A stretch of 64,000 nucleotides of DNA, taken from Antedon mediterranea (Eukaryota > Echinodermata > Crinoidea > Comatulida > Antedonidae). Shown here piece after piece: positions 1-63,961 of the stretch. The translations under genes were made by a program, and so were the position numbers. Numbering within the stretch: position 1 is the first letter of the stretch; every line of letters begins with the position of its first letter. Location of the stretch: NCBI RefSeq assembly GCF_964355755.1, contig NC_092677.1:18076101-18140100 (forward strand), written 5' to 3'. A model generated the notes under the pieces. The model was not told the DNA's origin. It saw nothing but the letters and a program-made list of their open reading frames with translations, and did no database searches.

Positions 1-564
1 TTTCAGGTCCGCTGGACACCATATATGTTCTGGATATTCCCAACAAATCGGTTATATACCAAGTTCATTCAGTTACTTATTTAAGAGTCCAAGATTTGGA
101 CGAAAGTTAGCATTTGAACCGTCCCTTCGTACATATTTCGTCCTAATGGTCCACACACCTGGAATGGCGCAATTTATGCAATTATGGACGTCCCCGTAAA
201 ACAGTGAAGCCAACAAAAACGCGCCTATCGAAAATTCCTTTTTATAAAACATTCTCAAAACGTTTTAAATTTAATTTAGTTTGGCTTAATTTATGTAAAA
301 CACGTTTGAAACGTTTTTAAATAGATAAGATGACTGTTACATCAAATCAAAGTAGATAATTGTAGGCTATAAGATTGGGGGAGAATTTGCACTTTTGATC
401 ATCGTTAAACACGACATTTTAATAGAAAACTTATTATTTCGCTTGTATTTTGTAAACATTTTACTATTTACAATATCAATACACTAAATGCATGAGATTA
501 TAAAAGAAGGATTTTTTTTAGATCTCGCGTCCTGCTTTTATTTGTTAATTATACTGTATTTTTA

Positions 565-682
565 GTCGCGTGGAAGCGACTCTATAGTTCACTATGTCGG
601 TCGGTCGGTCGGTCTGTCTGTCTGTCTGTCTGTCGGTCTGTCTGTCGGTCTGTCTGTCTGTCTGTCGGTCCGGTATCACTAT
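565..682. repeat. GTCG/GTCT microsatellite, copy 1
   Basis: A tetranucleotide array of GTCG and GTCT units at about 595-671, introduced by TATAGTTCACTATGTCGG and followed by GGTATCACTATG. A small hairpin (GTCGCG...CGAC) precedes it. Shared flanks with copy 2 show that both belong to one dispersed repeat. Confidence 0.85.
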
Positions 683-1226
683 GCGTTTTATCGCTTTATG
701 ACCTTATCTTGATATCAGTTTAATCTAGCTAAGTCAATTTTTCACAGAATATTCCTTATGGCCAGGAATCGATGTGGTTATGTTTTCACGGTGCGCAATA
801 AAAAATTACGCGGTCTACGCACGATTTAACGAAATCACGTTTGTAATCATATCTTAACAACCATGAATCACAATTAAATAAAATTTGGTACTCATAAATT
901 CCAGGACATAAATCATCATATGGCAATACAATTACGTGCGTAGCGCATGTAACGCATGCGTAAGCGCTTAAAATTTTCAAAATTTATTTTCGATGAAATA
1001 AGAGTACGTTTCAGGCAATTTTAAGCGTTTACAAAATTGCCATGAGTGCGCAGATTTTTGCGCGCGCACTGCACTCTTTTTGCCCGATTTCTGTTTTCTT
1101 GACTTACTTTTCAACTCGAAATTACGTTATACGAGCACGTCAAAAGTGACAGGCTACGCACGTGTAAATTAAAAAAATATAAATGTTTTTAAACATTTCA
1201 ACATTTTTAAACATGTTCAGTAATTT

Positions 1227-1320
1227 CGGTCAGTATAGTTCACTATGTCGGTCGGTCCGTCTGTCTGTCGGTCTGTCTGTCTGTCGGTCTGTTTGTCTGT
1301 CGGTCTGGTATCACTATGCA
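1227..1320. repeat. GTCG/GTCT microsatellite, copy 2
   Basis: Second copy with the same entry (TATAGTTCACTATGTCGG) and exit (GGTATCACTATG) sequences about 650 bp from the first; the array is shorter and interrupted (GTTT unit). A short open frame across it is an artefact of the repeat. Confidence 0.85.
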
Positions 1321-2360
1321 TTGTAGCACGTGACTTAATGGCTGTTGGCCTTGTTTTTACCAAGTTTACTTCATTTTATGTGTATGGTTTGTTTCCTTTT
1401 CAGTGTATGTATCTTGTATTTTGCTGACAAACGATTTTGACAAAATACATGAATAAATGAATGAAAGGTTTATATTACATTTGATCAAATAATAGCGGCT
1501 ACATTAGAGTTGGCTGTTCTTTTGCTATTGCATATCAAAGGGTAAATCAAATGTAAAAGTACTATCATATATAGAGCTTAAATAACTCCGTGCCACATTT
1601 AGCATTTAGTATTGTTCAAACATGAACTTAATGCTAACTAGTTACCTTGGCCAAACACTCCCTCACCACCTTTATGTAAATTAGCGTCAAAACACGTTAC
1701 ATTTACAGTACATTGTCAGAACAAAATTATTTTTCAATATCAACATTTCACATCAAAATGACTGTATTTAACTCATCAAATTGTAAGTTCAACAAAGGGC
1801 AGTGCGTAAGTGCTTATATAACTTTTTAGTGGTTAAATTACGGTGAGACAATGCCTTTTTATAATGATTACAACAAATTGTTGGCCTTCATTTGTAGAAT
1901 TAGGTATTTTGAAATGTGTTCCAATGATGTTAACATCAGTCTAGGCATATGAGGCCTATCACGATATATAGTTAAGTTCGGAAATAATATAATAAAGGAA
2001 TGTAACATTGATCAAGGTGTTAAACAAGTTTGCACACTGTTTCCTATACTATTGTGTATGTTTATTAATGATGATTTTAAAAATGAATGATGAATGTGTC
2101 CACATTAATAATACTTTGGGGCTCTTTTCTGGAAATGAACAACAAACTAATAAAAAAAAATCTTTGGGAAAAAAAGTGAGCAAATATAAAGATATTGCTT
2201 ATGAAAAAGACAAAATTAGCACTTCTAGCAGATTTAACCACAAAATACTGAATTTCACGCATTGATCTTTAACTACTTCTTTCCTTTATAATTGTGGGTT
2301 ATTTTTCAACAAACAAATTATATAGTCGCTATCAAATCGGGTTTGAACTATACCATGAAA

Positions 2361-2432
2361 GCCTCAGTGGTCTAATGGTTAGGACATCTGCATATCAAGC
2401 AGAAGGTCCGGGTTCGAATCTCGGTTGGGGCA
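2361..2432 (+). tRNA. tRNA-like cloverleaf with AUC anticodon
   Basis: A 72-nt sequence folds as a full cloverleaf: acceptor GCCTCAG/TTGGGGC, D arm GTC...GAC, a perfect anticodon stem TCTGC/GCAGA with loop ATATCAA, and T arm CCGGG-TTCGAAT-CTCGG. The anticodon ATC would read the Asp codon GAU, but animals use GUC for Asp. No T-run terminator follows at once. A second copy with the same flank has lost its D arm (4085-4180). It is therefore more likely a tRNA-derived repeat than a working tRNA gene. Confidence 0.5.
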
Positions 2433-2479
2433 ACTTGTTCTCATTCTCACAGATTTCCTCATCGTTATAAATTAATCTA

Positions 2480-3689
2480 CATATAAATTTACGTAAGGGC
2501 AAAATTCGGTAAATCGCGCCTTACTTCTAGAATTTGTACTCGATGGTATATAAAGTTGGTTCGTACTTTCGGTACTGATTTTAACCACCTGATGTAACCC
2601 TGTTTACTAATTAAATTAAGTTGTGTCCATCTTGAAAAATACCCGCCACAAAAATGCGAGGAGGCTTCGCATTTTCCTATCTCCTCCTACGATAATTGTT
2701 TTTAATAGCTGAAAAACGGTTGAACAGCTAGAGTACAGCATCATAATGTTGAAGACAGGCCGATTTTCTTAAAAAAATACTATTTTGATAGATTTAATAT
2801 ACGTTTATACAAATGTATTGATTTGCGATGAATGGAACATCTCAATCTCTCAGTCTGCCAGAGTTTGGTTTAACACAAGTAGGTAAATTTATGAGCCCCT
2901 GGTTTAACACATACGGTAGGTAAATATATGGGCCCTTTGTTTGAGAATAAACTTGCAATACTTTGACAATACTGTAAATACCTCATTTGAATCGAAAATT
3001 TCTTACTGTGAATGTTCGTACTGTTAGATGTAATATAAAAATATATACAAATAAACTTTATTACTGAGATTGTGGATAGGCTGTACTGTTAGATATATAA
3101 ACACATTATTATATACAAATAAACTTTATACTGACAGTTCCTTCTCAACGTTTGTATTAATTAATAATTACCAATAATATAAACGTCGTAGTGGTGTATC
3201 GTGACATGTACTTTAATATTTCAATCGATTATGACAGTGACAGTTTTAACAAAGTATTATTTATTAAATCTCAAATGTTTTACTGTATTTAGAGGTATAG
3301 TATTTATAGGCCTATAAAACAAGAACAAAATATTTCGTTACTGAGTTGATAAAGAATATATTTAAAAATTGTTCCTCTTTGTACCTATCCGTTTTCCCAT
3401 CCCTCAACCCTAATGTTACATACAAAACACAAATTGGGTTTCTTTAAATGAGGCCAAATAAAAAATTTGGACTCATTTTGATAAGTTTCTCCTTCGGAAG
3501 TAATTCACAGGGTGCTAATTTTAGTTGACTACATAAATCATCGTGTCTAATTTATTCGTTTCTATAAACGACAATGTATTATAGTCCTGCGGTACGTACA
3601 TTTGAAATCGCCAGTTTTGCTACGCTGAAATTACTGTGTATTCGAGAACCATCTGTGGGCACGACCTAGATGGTACGCGAGCGAAGCGA
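2480..3689 (-). mobile_element. Helitron-like element, copy L
   Basis: About 1.2 kb, no coding capacity. It begins TCTACATATAAATTTACG (5' TC, preceded by A) and is the reverse complement of copy R (4412-5968), also matching copy 3 (25382-26695). Its 3' end is cut inside the terminal hairpin (GGTACGCGAGCGAAGCGA), so it lacks the final CTAG. 'Strand' here is relative to copies R and 3. Confidence 0.7.
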
Positions 3690-3699
3690 TCAAGCAAAA

Positions 3700-3895
3700 G
3701 ACCTTTTGCTTGATATTTGATGAGTAAACAAGAAATATTTCTTACAAAAAACGGTGCTCGACATTTTAAAATTAATCATTGTTCTTTCTTCAGATATATT
3801 TATGATTAATTATTAAAAAGATGTCCTTTAATCGCAAAAATACATACAAATCAAAGATCTTTAATTATGATTCACATGCCCATTTAAAAATGGTC
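3700..3895. repeat. Unoccupied copy of the copy-R target site
   Basis: The sequence from GACCTTTTGCTTGATATTTG to CCATTTAAAAATGGTCA is repeated as two halves, 4294-4411 and 5969-6050, which flank Helitron-like copy R. Here the halves are joined by an uninterrupted run (TATTAAAAAGATGTCC), so this is the empty version of that insertion site. Confidence 0.8.
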
Positions 3896-3924
3896 ATTTT
3901 GAACTTTAATGTGCTTAAATGATT

Positions 3925-4250
3925 AAATTTCAGTATATCACCGGACGGTTTAGAATTAATTTCTATGCCTATTGTGTTTATATATATAAAAGTATCTCTC
4001 CGGAGATCCCGCTTTGTGAATAAATCTCTGGTGCGCGTGCGTACAATTGAGGGACTAGTGCTGTTCTGCCGTACCACGCCGAGAATGTTATAGTCGCTAT
4101 CCAATCGGGTTTGAATATACCATGAAAGCCCCATCTGCATATCAAGCAACATTTCCGGGTTCGAATCTTGGTTGGGGAAACTTTTGGGGCGACACCTTCA
4201 AACAATAGGCATTGACATTTCTAAACCGCCTGGTGATATACTGAAATTTA
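3925..4250. repeat. Inverted-repeat element with a broken tRNA-like insert
   Basis: Arms of about 50 bp: TTTCAGTATATCACCGGACG at 3928 against the complement near 4250 (GGTGATATACTGAAATTT). Inside, at 4085-4180, is a copy of the 2361 tRNA-like repeat that lacks the D arm but keeps the anticodon loop and GGGTTCGAATC box. No coding capacity. Confidence 0.55.
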
Positions 4251-4411
4251 ATATGTAATGGTAAGATGAGGAAATCTGTGAGATTCGAACACGGACCTTT
4301 TGCTTGATATTTGATGAGTAAACAAGAAATATTTCTTACAAAAAACGGTGCTCGACATTTTAAAATTAATCATTGTTCTTTCTTCAGATATATTTATGAT
4401 TAATTATTAAA

Positions 4412-5968
4412 ACTAGATGGCACGCTCGCTTCGCTCGCGTACCATCTAGGTCGTGCCCACAGATGGTTCTCGAATACACAGTATTTCCAGCGAGAAAAAA
4501 ATGGAGATTTCAAATGTACGTACCGCAGGACTATAATACATTGTCGTTTACAGAAACGAATAAATATACACAATGATTTATGTAGTCAACCAAAATTAGC
4601 ACCCTGGGAATTACTTCCGAGAGAGAAACAAAATGAGTCAAATTTTTTTATTTGGACTCATTTAAACAAACCCAATTTGTGTTTTGTATGTAACATTAAG
4701 GGTTGAGGGATGGGGGAAGAAGATAGGTACAAAGAGGAAACATTTTAAAATATATTCTTATCCACTCAGTAACGAAATATTGTTTTTAATGTTTTATAGG
4801 CCTATAAATAATATACCACTAAATACAGTAAAACATTTACGATTTAATACGGTACTTTGTTAAAACTCTCACTGTCATAGTCGATTGAAATAGTAAAGTA
4901 CATGTAACGATACACCACTACGACGTTTATATAATTTTAAATTATTAATTAATACAAACGTTGAGAAGCAACTGTCAGTAATAACGTTTATTTATTTGTA
5001 TATTATATGTTTATAATCTAACAGTAGGGCCTACCCACACTCACAGTAATAAAATTTATTTGTATATATTTTTATATTACATCTAACAGTACCAACACTC
5101 ACAGTAAGAAATTTGCGATTCAAATTGGGATCAAAAGTGGTTAATACCTTAACAGTATTGTACAGCATTGCAATACTATTTATGTTTATTCTCCAAGGGG
5201 GCCCATAAATCTAAATCTATACCTCTATGGTTAAACCAAATAATTTGGAATGTTTATTTGTATATTATATGTTTATAATCTAACAGTAGGGCCACCCACA
5301 CTCACAGTAATAAAGTTTATTTGTATATATTTTTATATTACATCTAACAGTACCAACACTCACAGTAAGAAATTTGCCATTCAAATTGCGATCAAAAGTG
5401 GTTAATACCTTAACACAGTATTGTACAGCATTGCAATACTATTTATGTTTATTCTCCAAGGGGGCCCATAAATCTAAATCTATACCTGTATTGTTAAACC
5501 AAATAATTTGGAATGTTCCATTCATCACAAATCAATACATTTGTAAAAACGTATATTAAATGTATCAAACTAGTATTTTTTAAAGAAAATCGGCCTGTCT
5601 TCAACATTATGATGCTGTACTCGAACTGTTCAACCGGTTTTCAGCTATTAAAAACAATTATCGTAGGAGGAGATAGGAAAATGCGAAGCCTCCTCGCATT
5701 TTTGTGGCGGGTATTTTTCAAGATGGACATCCATTAGACAGTGTATACCACGATCGGAAAACACCCCTATTTGGGGCAAATCGTTGAACCTAAATTCGTT
5801 TTAATCGTCAATAACTAATTATCTAACTTAATTTAATTAGTAAACAGGGTTACATCAGGTGGTTAAAATCAGTACCGAAAGTACGAACCAACTTTATATA
5901 CCATCGAGTGAAAATTCTAGAAGTAAGGCGCGATTTACCGAATTTTGCCCTTACGTAAATTTATATAT
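4412..5968 (+). mobile_element. Helitron-like element, copy R
   Basis: About 1.55 kb, non-coding. The left edge is ACTAGATGGCACGCTCGC, part of a 13-bp-stem hairpin reaching ACCATCTAG; the right edge is CGTAAATTTATATATAGA. Read on the other strand it starts TC and ends in a hairpin plus CTAG, the Helitron signature. Comparison with the empty site at 3700-3895 shows clean insertion with no target duplication. It carries an internal tandem duplication of about 262 bp (4991-5252 and 5253-5516) that the other copies lack. Confidence 0.75.
4991..5516 (+). repeat. 262-bp tandem duplication inside copy R
   Basis: The block starting TTTATTTGTATATTATATG and containing CAACACTCACAGTAAGAAAT occurs twice in a row, differing at only a few positions. 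Copy 3 has the block once, so the duplication followed, or is private to, copy R. Confidence 0.85.
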
Positions 5969-6050
5969 AGAAGATGTCCTTTAATCGCAAAAATACATAC
6001 AAATCAAACATCTTTAATTATGATTCACATGCCCATTTAAAAATGGTCAA

Positions 6051-9000
6051 ATGCTGTGTGTGTGACCTCAACCTGTTGGCATGCAACTGAATACCCTCTA
6101 GAGACAACGTGACTTCACGAAAATTCTTCCCAGTCTGTTGATGATTCGCGTCAACCAATCAAAGGGCGAGAATCCAAAATCGTTCAACCGTGAGCCCTCA
6201 TAGACTCTATTTTCCCAGACGTTTTTTGGGTCCAGCAGCTGGAATCTATAAATTATAGTCGAGTTTACAAAGTCGCAAAACTGTCGGCCTTAGATACTAT
6301 AACTGCTGCTTGCTTTAACTTATGAATGAGTAGTCCTCATGGGACGTAGCTGGCTAGAGCAGCAGCGTAAAAAATAAAACACAGCTATTTCGTAATTGAT
6401 GTGTTTTTTAATATTACAGAAACACACACGTACATCTAACAAGTTGTTGAAAACCACAGAAAAATTACATACAGTATTAATAGTTGTGCAATAAGTGTAC
6501 ACATGTTGGTGATGTCAATAATAAAATTGATAATTCTTAGAATACAAAATCATATTAAATATTCCTTTGAAAATTATTTTAAAAAATACTTTAAAATAAC
6601 CTAATGATTAAAAAAATTAACGATTAAAATAACCTAATATATAATTCGACGACAGAAAAGACAAGATCATTTATTACAATAGAGAAAGCCTATTAAATAA
6701 CGGCTTATTTATGTATTTTTTTATATAATAACAAGCACAAAAAATAAAATAACAGTATACGAAATCTCATCATATTTAATATTCATTAATTATTAGAAAG
6801 CACATTGCCAAATTCTGTGATATTTATTCAACAAGATAAAAATAATATTATTAATAATGGTGAAACGCCTCTGTGTAAGACCAGAAGCATATTCTGAAAA
6901 CCCTAAGTGGCCAACATTAAGAAGATGCTTCACACGTCGTGGGAAGTTTCTGTAAAAGGAACAGAAGACACTAAAATCCCCAACCGCGACAAAAAATAAG
7001 TAAATACCTGTACAAACTAGATAAAAAATAATAATAAAATAAATAAAAAATAAATATGACCTGAAAAAAAGAGTTAGTTAGGGAGCCGCATGTCCGCCTT
7101 CAGGCGACAGTGTTATTCCTGCTTCTGAGCCAAATGAATAAAATAAAAAGTAAAATAAAAAAAGCCTATATATCAGGCGTATTGCCTTCGTTCCTTTATT
7201 TACTTTGGCCATTAGTTTTTAGATAAACCTTACATTGTACTGTAAATTTATTTGTAAAATATATAGTATATTTAATGTTAATTTAATTTGCACACGCTAA
7301 ACCCAATATTTATATGGGCGTTTTTATTAGTCAGGTCGCCAATTTGTATGATTTGGCATTTCTTAGATACTGTATGCAAATTTCCCACCTTCATATGATC
7401 ACAATTAAGATATATCTTTATTTTTATATATTGCATGTTAATAATAAGCCACGTTCAATATGCATTTATGAATTTACAAGTAAACGTTTACCAAAACATT
7501 GCATTTAAAATGTAAAACGTTAGCAAAAGAGCATCCGAAGGACAGAACTAGATAGAAGTTTTTGAAATAAATATTTAAAATTATTATTTAATTCGTGACA
7601 ACATGAAATCAATACATTAACATAACATTTCAAAACACACACAAACAAATAAATGTAATCAGTAATAAACTTTATATAGTGTGTTCAATATCGATACATA
7701 TTGAAAAAAATAAAAATATACTAAACAAGTATTAGGAGCCTAGAACCAGACGATTGGAGAGTGATTTTTATCACCTTAATGAAACAGCCTGTATTTACAT
7801 TCATTTCTTTATCTGTTTTGCTCTGCTTTTGTATTGAGCAACGAGTCTAATATGCAGATTAATAAACAATTACTATAAATAAATGAATAAGTAACAATAT
7901 AAAAATACATAATATCAAACAAAAGGCAAGATAATAGTAACTTTCTACCACAAAATAATAACTTTATTTGGTTAAATTACGTAAAAAATTAAACTTATAG
8001 TGTGGTTTTATTGGTATAATACAATATATAATTATAATGTGGCGAATTCACGGTGGATTTTTTTAATGGTATAATAGGGCAATGAAAAGGTGGCTTTGCC
8101 AGGAAAAATGAAGACAGTTGGCTCTTAAATACACAATAATACGCACATTTTATGGCGTAAACAAATAATTTAAGTTTAAAATTGAATGGATTCAATTCCA
8201 AAAATACAATTTAGGCATTTCAATATTAGTATGATCACATTCAAATACTGGTGATTATACCTGTACACTTTTTTTTTCTAAAAACTGTCACATGATCCTA
8301 TTTAACCCATCAAATAAAGGTCACAAAACATCAACAGGTGATGGTATATACAAATACAATGAATGTTTATGAGCGAAATGCAGAAAATGTATTCAAGTGT
8401 TGAAATTTAAAAGTTGGACAGGTCTATTCAACGAGACAAGTTCCATTCAACCAATACGAAACATTATTTACTTTATCGTTAAGTAATTTACCGATTCCAT
8501 CTTTAATAGAAGGTTGAACCTATTAAAAATCATGCTGGGTATAACGAAGCAAAGTGGAGCCGTTATAGATAGAACACACTACTGTCAGTTGTTCCAACAT
8601 TCACCAGCCTAGCGTTGCACAATTGCATTTGTAAAGTAAAATATTCGTTTGTGTATTCAGCTCATGTACACCTCATTCAATTCACGTAAATATTCTTTTC
8701 ATTGCACTCATAAACATTCATTGTCATTTTGTATAATTATGCGATGGAGGATAATATAAAATGAAATTATAGAAGAGCAAAATCAATAATATTGCAAAAT
8801 CAAAATGACAAATATTCTCTTACTAAATAGTGAACTGTGTCTGGAGCAACTTACCTACAATCAAAATACAAACTTTATTTTAGCAATGATGCTTTATTAC
8901 AATGGAGGAATAAAAGAATTGATTTCTCTAGGCTTCATGGCAAAACCTCTATAATCCTTTCCACAGGAATGAAGCAGGTTACATGCCTGGAGAAACCCTC

Positions 9001-10443
9001 CTGGTTGAACTAAAGCAAAGACTTTATAAACCTTTGTCTGGATGGATCGTCCATCAAAGGCTACACCATCTTAAATATGAGTGCAGGACAGGCAAACTAG
9101 TTTAAACTCTGAACTTTGGTCAGCAGAACAATAAATATATAAATCACTAAAAACCAGCAAATCGATTAGTACATTATCCATTTGGAGTACCAGCATACTC
9201 TAAACAAGAAACAATCAAGAGTGATTGTTTAAACAGCAAAGTTAAAACCTTCAAACATATGATTTGTAGAACAGCAGCAAACACTGTAACAAAAGTGCTC
9301 CGCTACAAAATTTGTTTCTAAACATTATTTACGGTATTTGTCATGCCTAAAACAATCAATTAATTTAGTTCAGCACATTCAGCAGATAACTGCAATAATA
9401 ACATTTATTTCATCTCCTATAATATTCATCTAAAAACTGTTTACTTATTATGAAGAATAAATGTTATTTTAAAAGACTGACAAATTACTTTTATGATAAA
9501 GAATATAAATATAGGCTAGTCTTTCAGTGAATAGCACTTTTGTAAATCATTGGCAAGAGTTATGTACAAAAATTTATTGAACACCCCATGAAATAATTAG
9601 TATAATGATCATCTGAAAATCTGTGTATGCAAATGACCATATACTGTATGCAAATTATTCATTAATTTGCTGTTATTAAGCTGTAATTAATATACATTTA
9701 TAAACATTGTGCATCTTAAACTAAATTTACACATGCTCATATTCTTAACTCTCAGGTGTTAAAAATTAGCATCAAGTTCTTAAGTATACTGTACTGAGTA
9801 AGCAAATGAATTGTCAGTTGCTTTAGCAACAAAAATCTTGGCGTTGCTTAAGTTTGTTAGATTGCACCAAAGACATTTTTGAATTCACTAACAATATCTC
9901 TGAAATTGTGAGCATGAGCAGAATGCTGTAGTAATTTCCTTTTGTTTATTTCCACTCAAACAATTATTGAGTTGTGAATACTCAATATATTAATAAAAAC
10001 TATTCTGGACTTTATATTTGCACTGTAATAGCCAGCAAACATTGACTAGTTGCTCTAAAAGGCATCACTGTCTTACTTTTAAGCCGGCCAATGACAATCT
10101 TTCTAGTATAAACTGTATGTACAGTAAAGAATAATAAATATAGCTTTAAAAAAATTCAGTAACGATCACAGAATGTATTTTAGTCATCTTGATTGCGCTG
10201 ATAGATCTGCAGAACAGATAAAGTACTACATGTCAACATAGTACAACAAGATACCGATTATCTTTGTCATTTCAACTATCAATTTTCAGGACTGATAATC
10301 CTTTGTATCACAATATGTGTACAAACAAACACAGTATTTCTTTATAAAAAAATAATTGCTTTCCCTAAGGAAATGTTTGCACTGAATAAAACATCCAGCA
10401 TTATAGCCAGTAAATTTCTTCTTCTGTTGTTCTTCTTTTCAAA
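6051..10443. other. 3' flank and probable CMIP 3' UTR
   Basis: No gene recognised. 6085-6240 is locally more GC-rich with a CCAAT-like box (ACCAATCAAAGGGCGAG), but nothing downstream of it looks coding. 7070-7170 resembles the 3' end of a retroelement (an A-rich tail after GCCAAATGAATAAAATAAA). The part nearest 10443 should be CMIP 3' UTR, of unknown length. Confidence 0.5.
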
Positions 10444-62291
<51,848 letters not shown>

Positions 62292-62631
62292 TGTTGCTGA
62301 CAAAGATCAAGTATGACGAACAGATTGTTTTGTGGTCAGGTTTATATGCGTTCAAGCGTAAAATTGCTTCCTGATGATATCGTCTCAAGGTTTATAAATC
62401 CAGTTCCGTTTTTTAGTCTAAAAAACAACACATTGTATGAGTAAAATCTGAAATGAAAAATTATTGAACATTATTTATCAATTATTAAATCTATCTTATT
62501 AGATTTATTTACACATAATTACAAAAATACAACAAAAACTATATCAATTTACATATTAGAAAAGTTCATATTCATTTGGATTCGCTGTAACTGTATTTTG
62601 TCTTTATGTCTTTTATGTGTAAACTGACTTT

Positions 62632-62760
62632 GGGGTTGGGTCAACCGGCTCAGCTACAGTGATTAAGTTCACTTATTGACCCTGGTCTCCCCAATTTCAG
62701 TTTTTTTGTTTTGTATATACTTAAATAGACCAAATAAATAATGAAATGAAATGAAATTTA
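62632..62760 (+). mobile_element. Retroelement 3' tail, AATAATGAAAT family, copy 2
   Basis: TTGACCCTGGTCTCCCCAAT, TTTTGTTTTG, AATAAATAATGAAATGAAAT: the same terminus as 54250-54400 with a longer tandem GAAAT tail. Confidence 0.5.
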
Positions 62761-63634
62761 TTAATTAATTAAAAGTATTATTTAAAATACTTTGTTTACA
62801 GAATCACAAAGAAATCTTACAATTACACTAACAATAGAACCTCTATTATTAAAGGCGACTAATCCTAAAAAGTATCCCCTTAATACTATTATTAGGGGTA
62901 TATTCTTTAAATAGTGTTGGCCATATAGTATAGAATTACCGCTTTGTCGTTTTACTGGAAAGTGTCCCATCCCCTGAAAAAAGGTACAGTAGTAACTGTA
63001 GGGGTTCTCCTGAATTGTAAGACTAAATGAATGATGAATTAATGAATGAATTTGGACAAAAGGCTAGACTATTTTGTAGTTAATTACTGTACTGTGTAAT
63101 TTAGGTTTGTTTTGTATTTAATTTAATTTCATTGTGCCAGCATGTTTATAAAAAACCATTTTAAATTTCAAGTATGACGTCTGACTTTGAATTGATTTAA
63201 CTATAAAATACAGTTCAATTGTGATGGTTAGGTAAAAGTTGAATCATATTTGTTACAGTAGTGGTTGTAAATATTTAATGCTCAACTAGTAACAAAGAAA
63301 TGCCTGTAGGTTCATTGTTAAAATCCAATGAATTAACGTTGATTTTCTAGAAACAAATAATTGAAAAATAAGTTGTAAAAATTGTGTATGTGTAAAGGGC
63401 AACATTTACATGAGAGTAAGTACACTACAGTATGTTCCGTCACTCTAAAAAAACATAAAGTAGAATTAAATCAAACCAAATGTCAACTTTACGTCAATGG
63501 CTACCACCTCTATTTAGATATAATTATGGTTACAGTACTTGAACCAGCAGTGGTTCGGCTTTGTGAATTTCAACAGATTTCACAAATATCCTGCAGACCA
63601 TGGGTACGTATTAAAGTGTGACATAGCCTGTGAG

Positions 63635-63961
63635 GGTGAGTGAGTGGCCGAGCGGTTAAGACAGTGGAACCGTAATTACGTAGCCATAACATCGGCACGG
63701 GTTCGAGGCTCACTCACTCCATGGTTCTGGTGGTAGAACGAGTCTTCTCGGATAAGGACTATAAACTGTAGGTCCAGTGTACACATCTAGCTCGTGTGCA
63801 CTTTAAAGAACCTAGTACATCTTTTGAGACGAGTAGGGGGTTACCCCGGTGTATTAGTACGTCACAGCCACTGATCACCAAACTTGGCCCTCTGGGAGAC
63901 CAGTCTTTGACTGAAGAGGTTACCCAGTATAAATATATATTTCAATCAATCAATCAATCAA
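63635..63961 (+). mobile_element. tRNA-derived SINE
   Basis: The head contains a Leu/Ser-type box A, GAGTGGCCGAGCGGTTAAG, and a box B, CGGGTTCGAGGCTC, with degraded anticodon and T stems. A body with CTCGGATAAGGACTATAAAC and CACTTTAAAGAACCTAGTAC follows, ending in an (ATCA)n tail at about 63941-63961. The order head-body-short tandem tail is that of a SINE. Confidence 0.75.

Larger units (their letters stand above)
1..2360. other. Intergenic, AT-rich, no gene seen
   Basis: No coding potential recognised; the short open frames have no family resemblance. It holds two related microsatellite-bearing repeats (separate entries) and otherwise unique-looking AT-rich DNA. Confidence 0.6.

Noticed and set aside
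6085-6240. Possible promoter with CCAAT box
   Set aside because: Slightly GC-richer, but no TATA or initiator and no gene found on either side; too weak to annotate.
8930-9130. Less AT-rich patch (CAGGTTACATGCCTGGAGAA) near the 3' flank
   Set aside because: Might be a decayed SINE or conserved UTR piece, but no second copy or coding frame was found in the window.
63646-63720. Functional tRNA-Leu/Ser gene
   Set aside because: The A box is good but the anticodon and T stems do not pair and a SINE body with an ATCA tail follows, so it is annotated as a SINE head.
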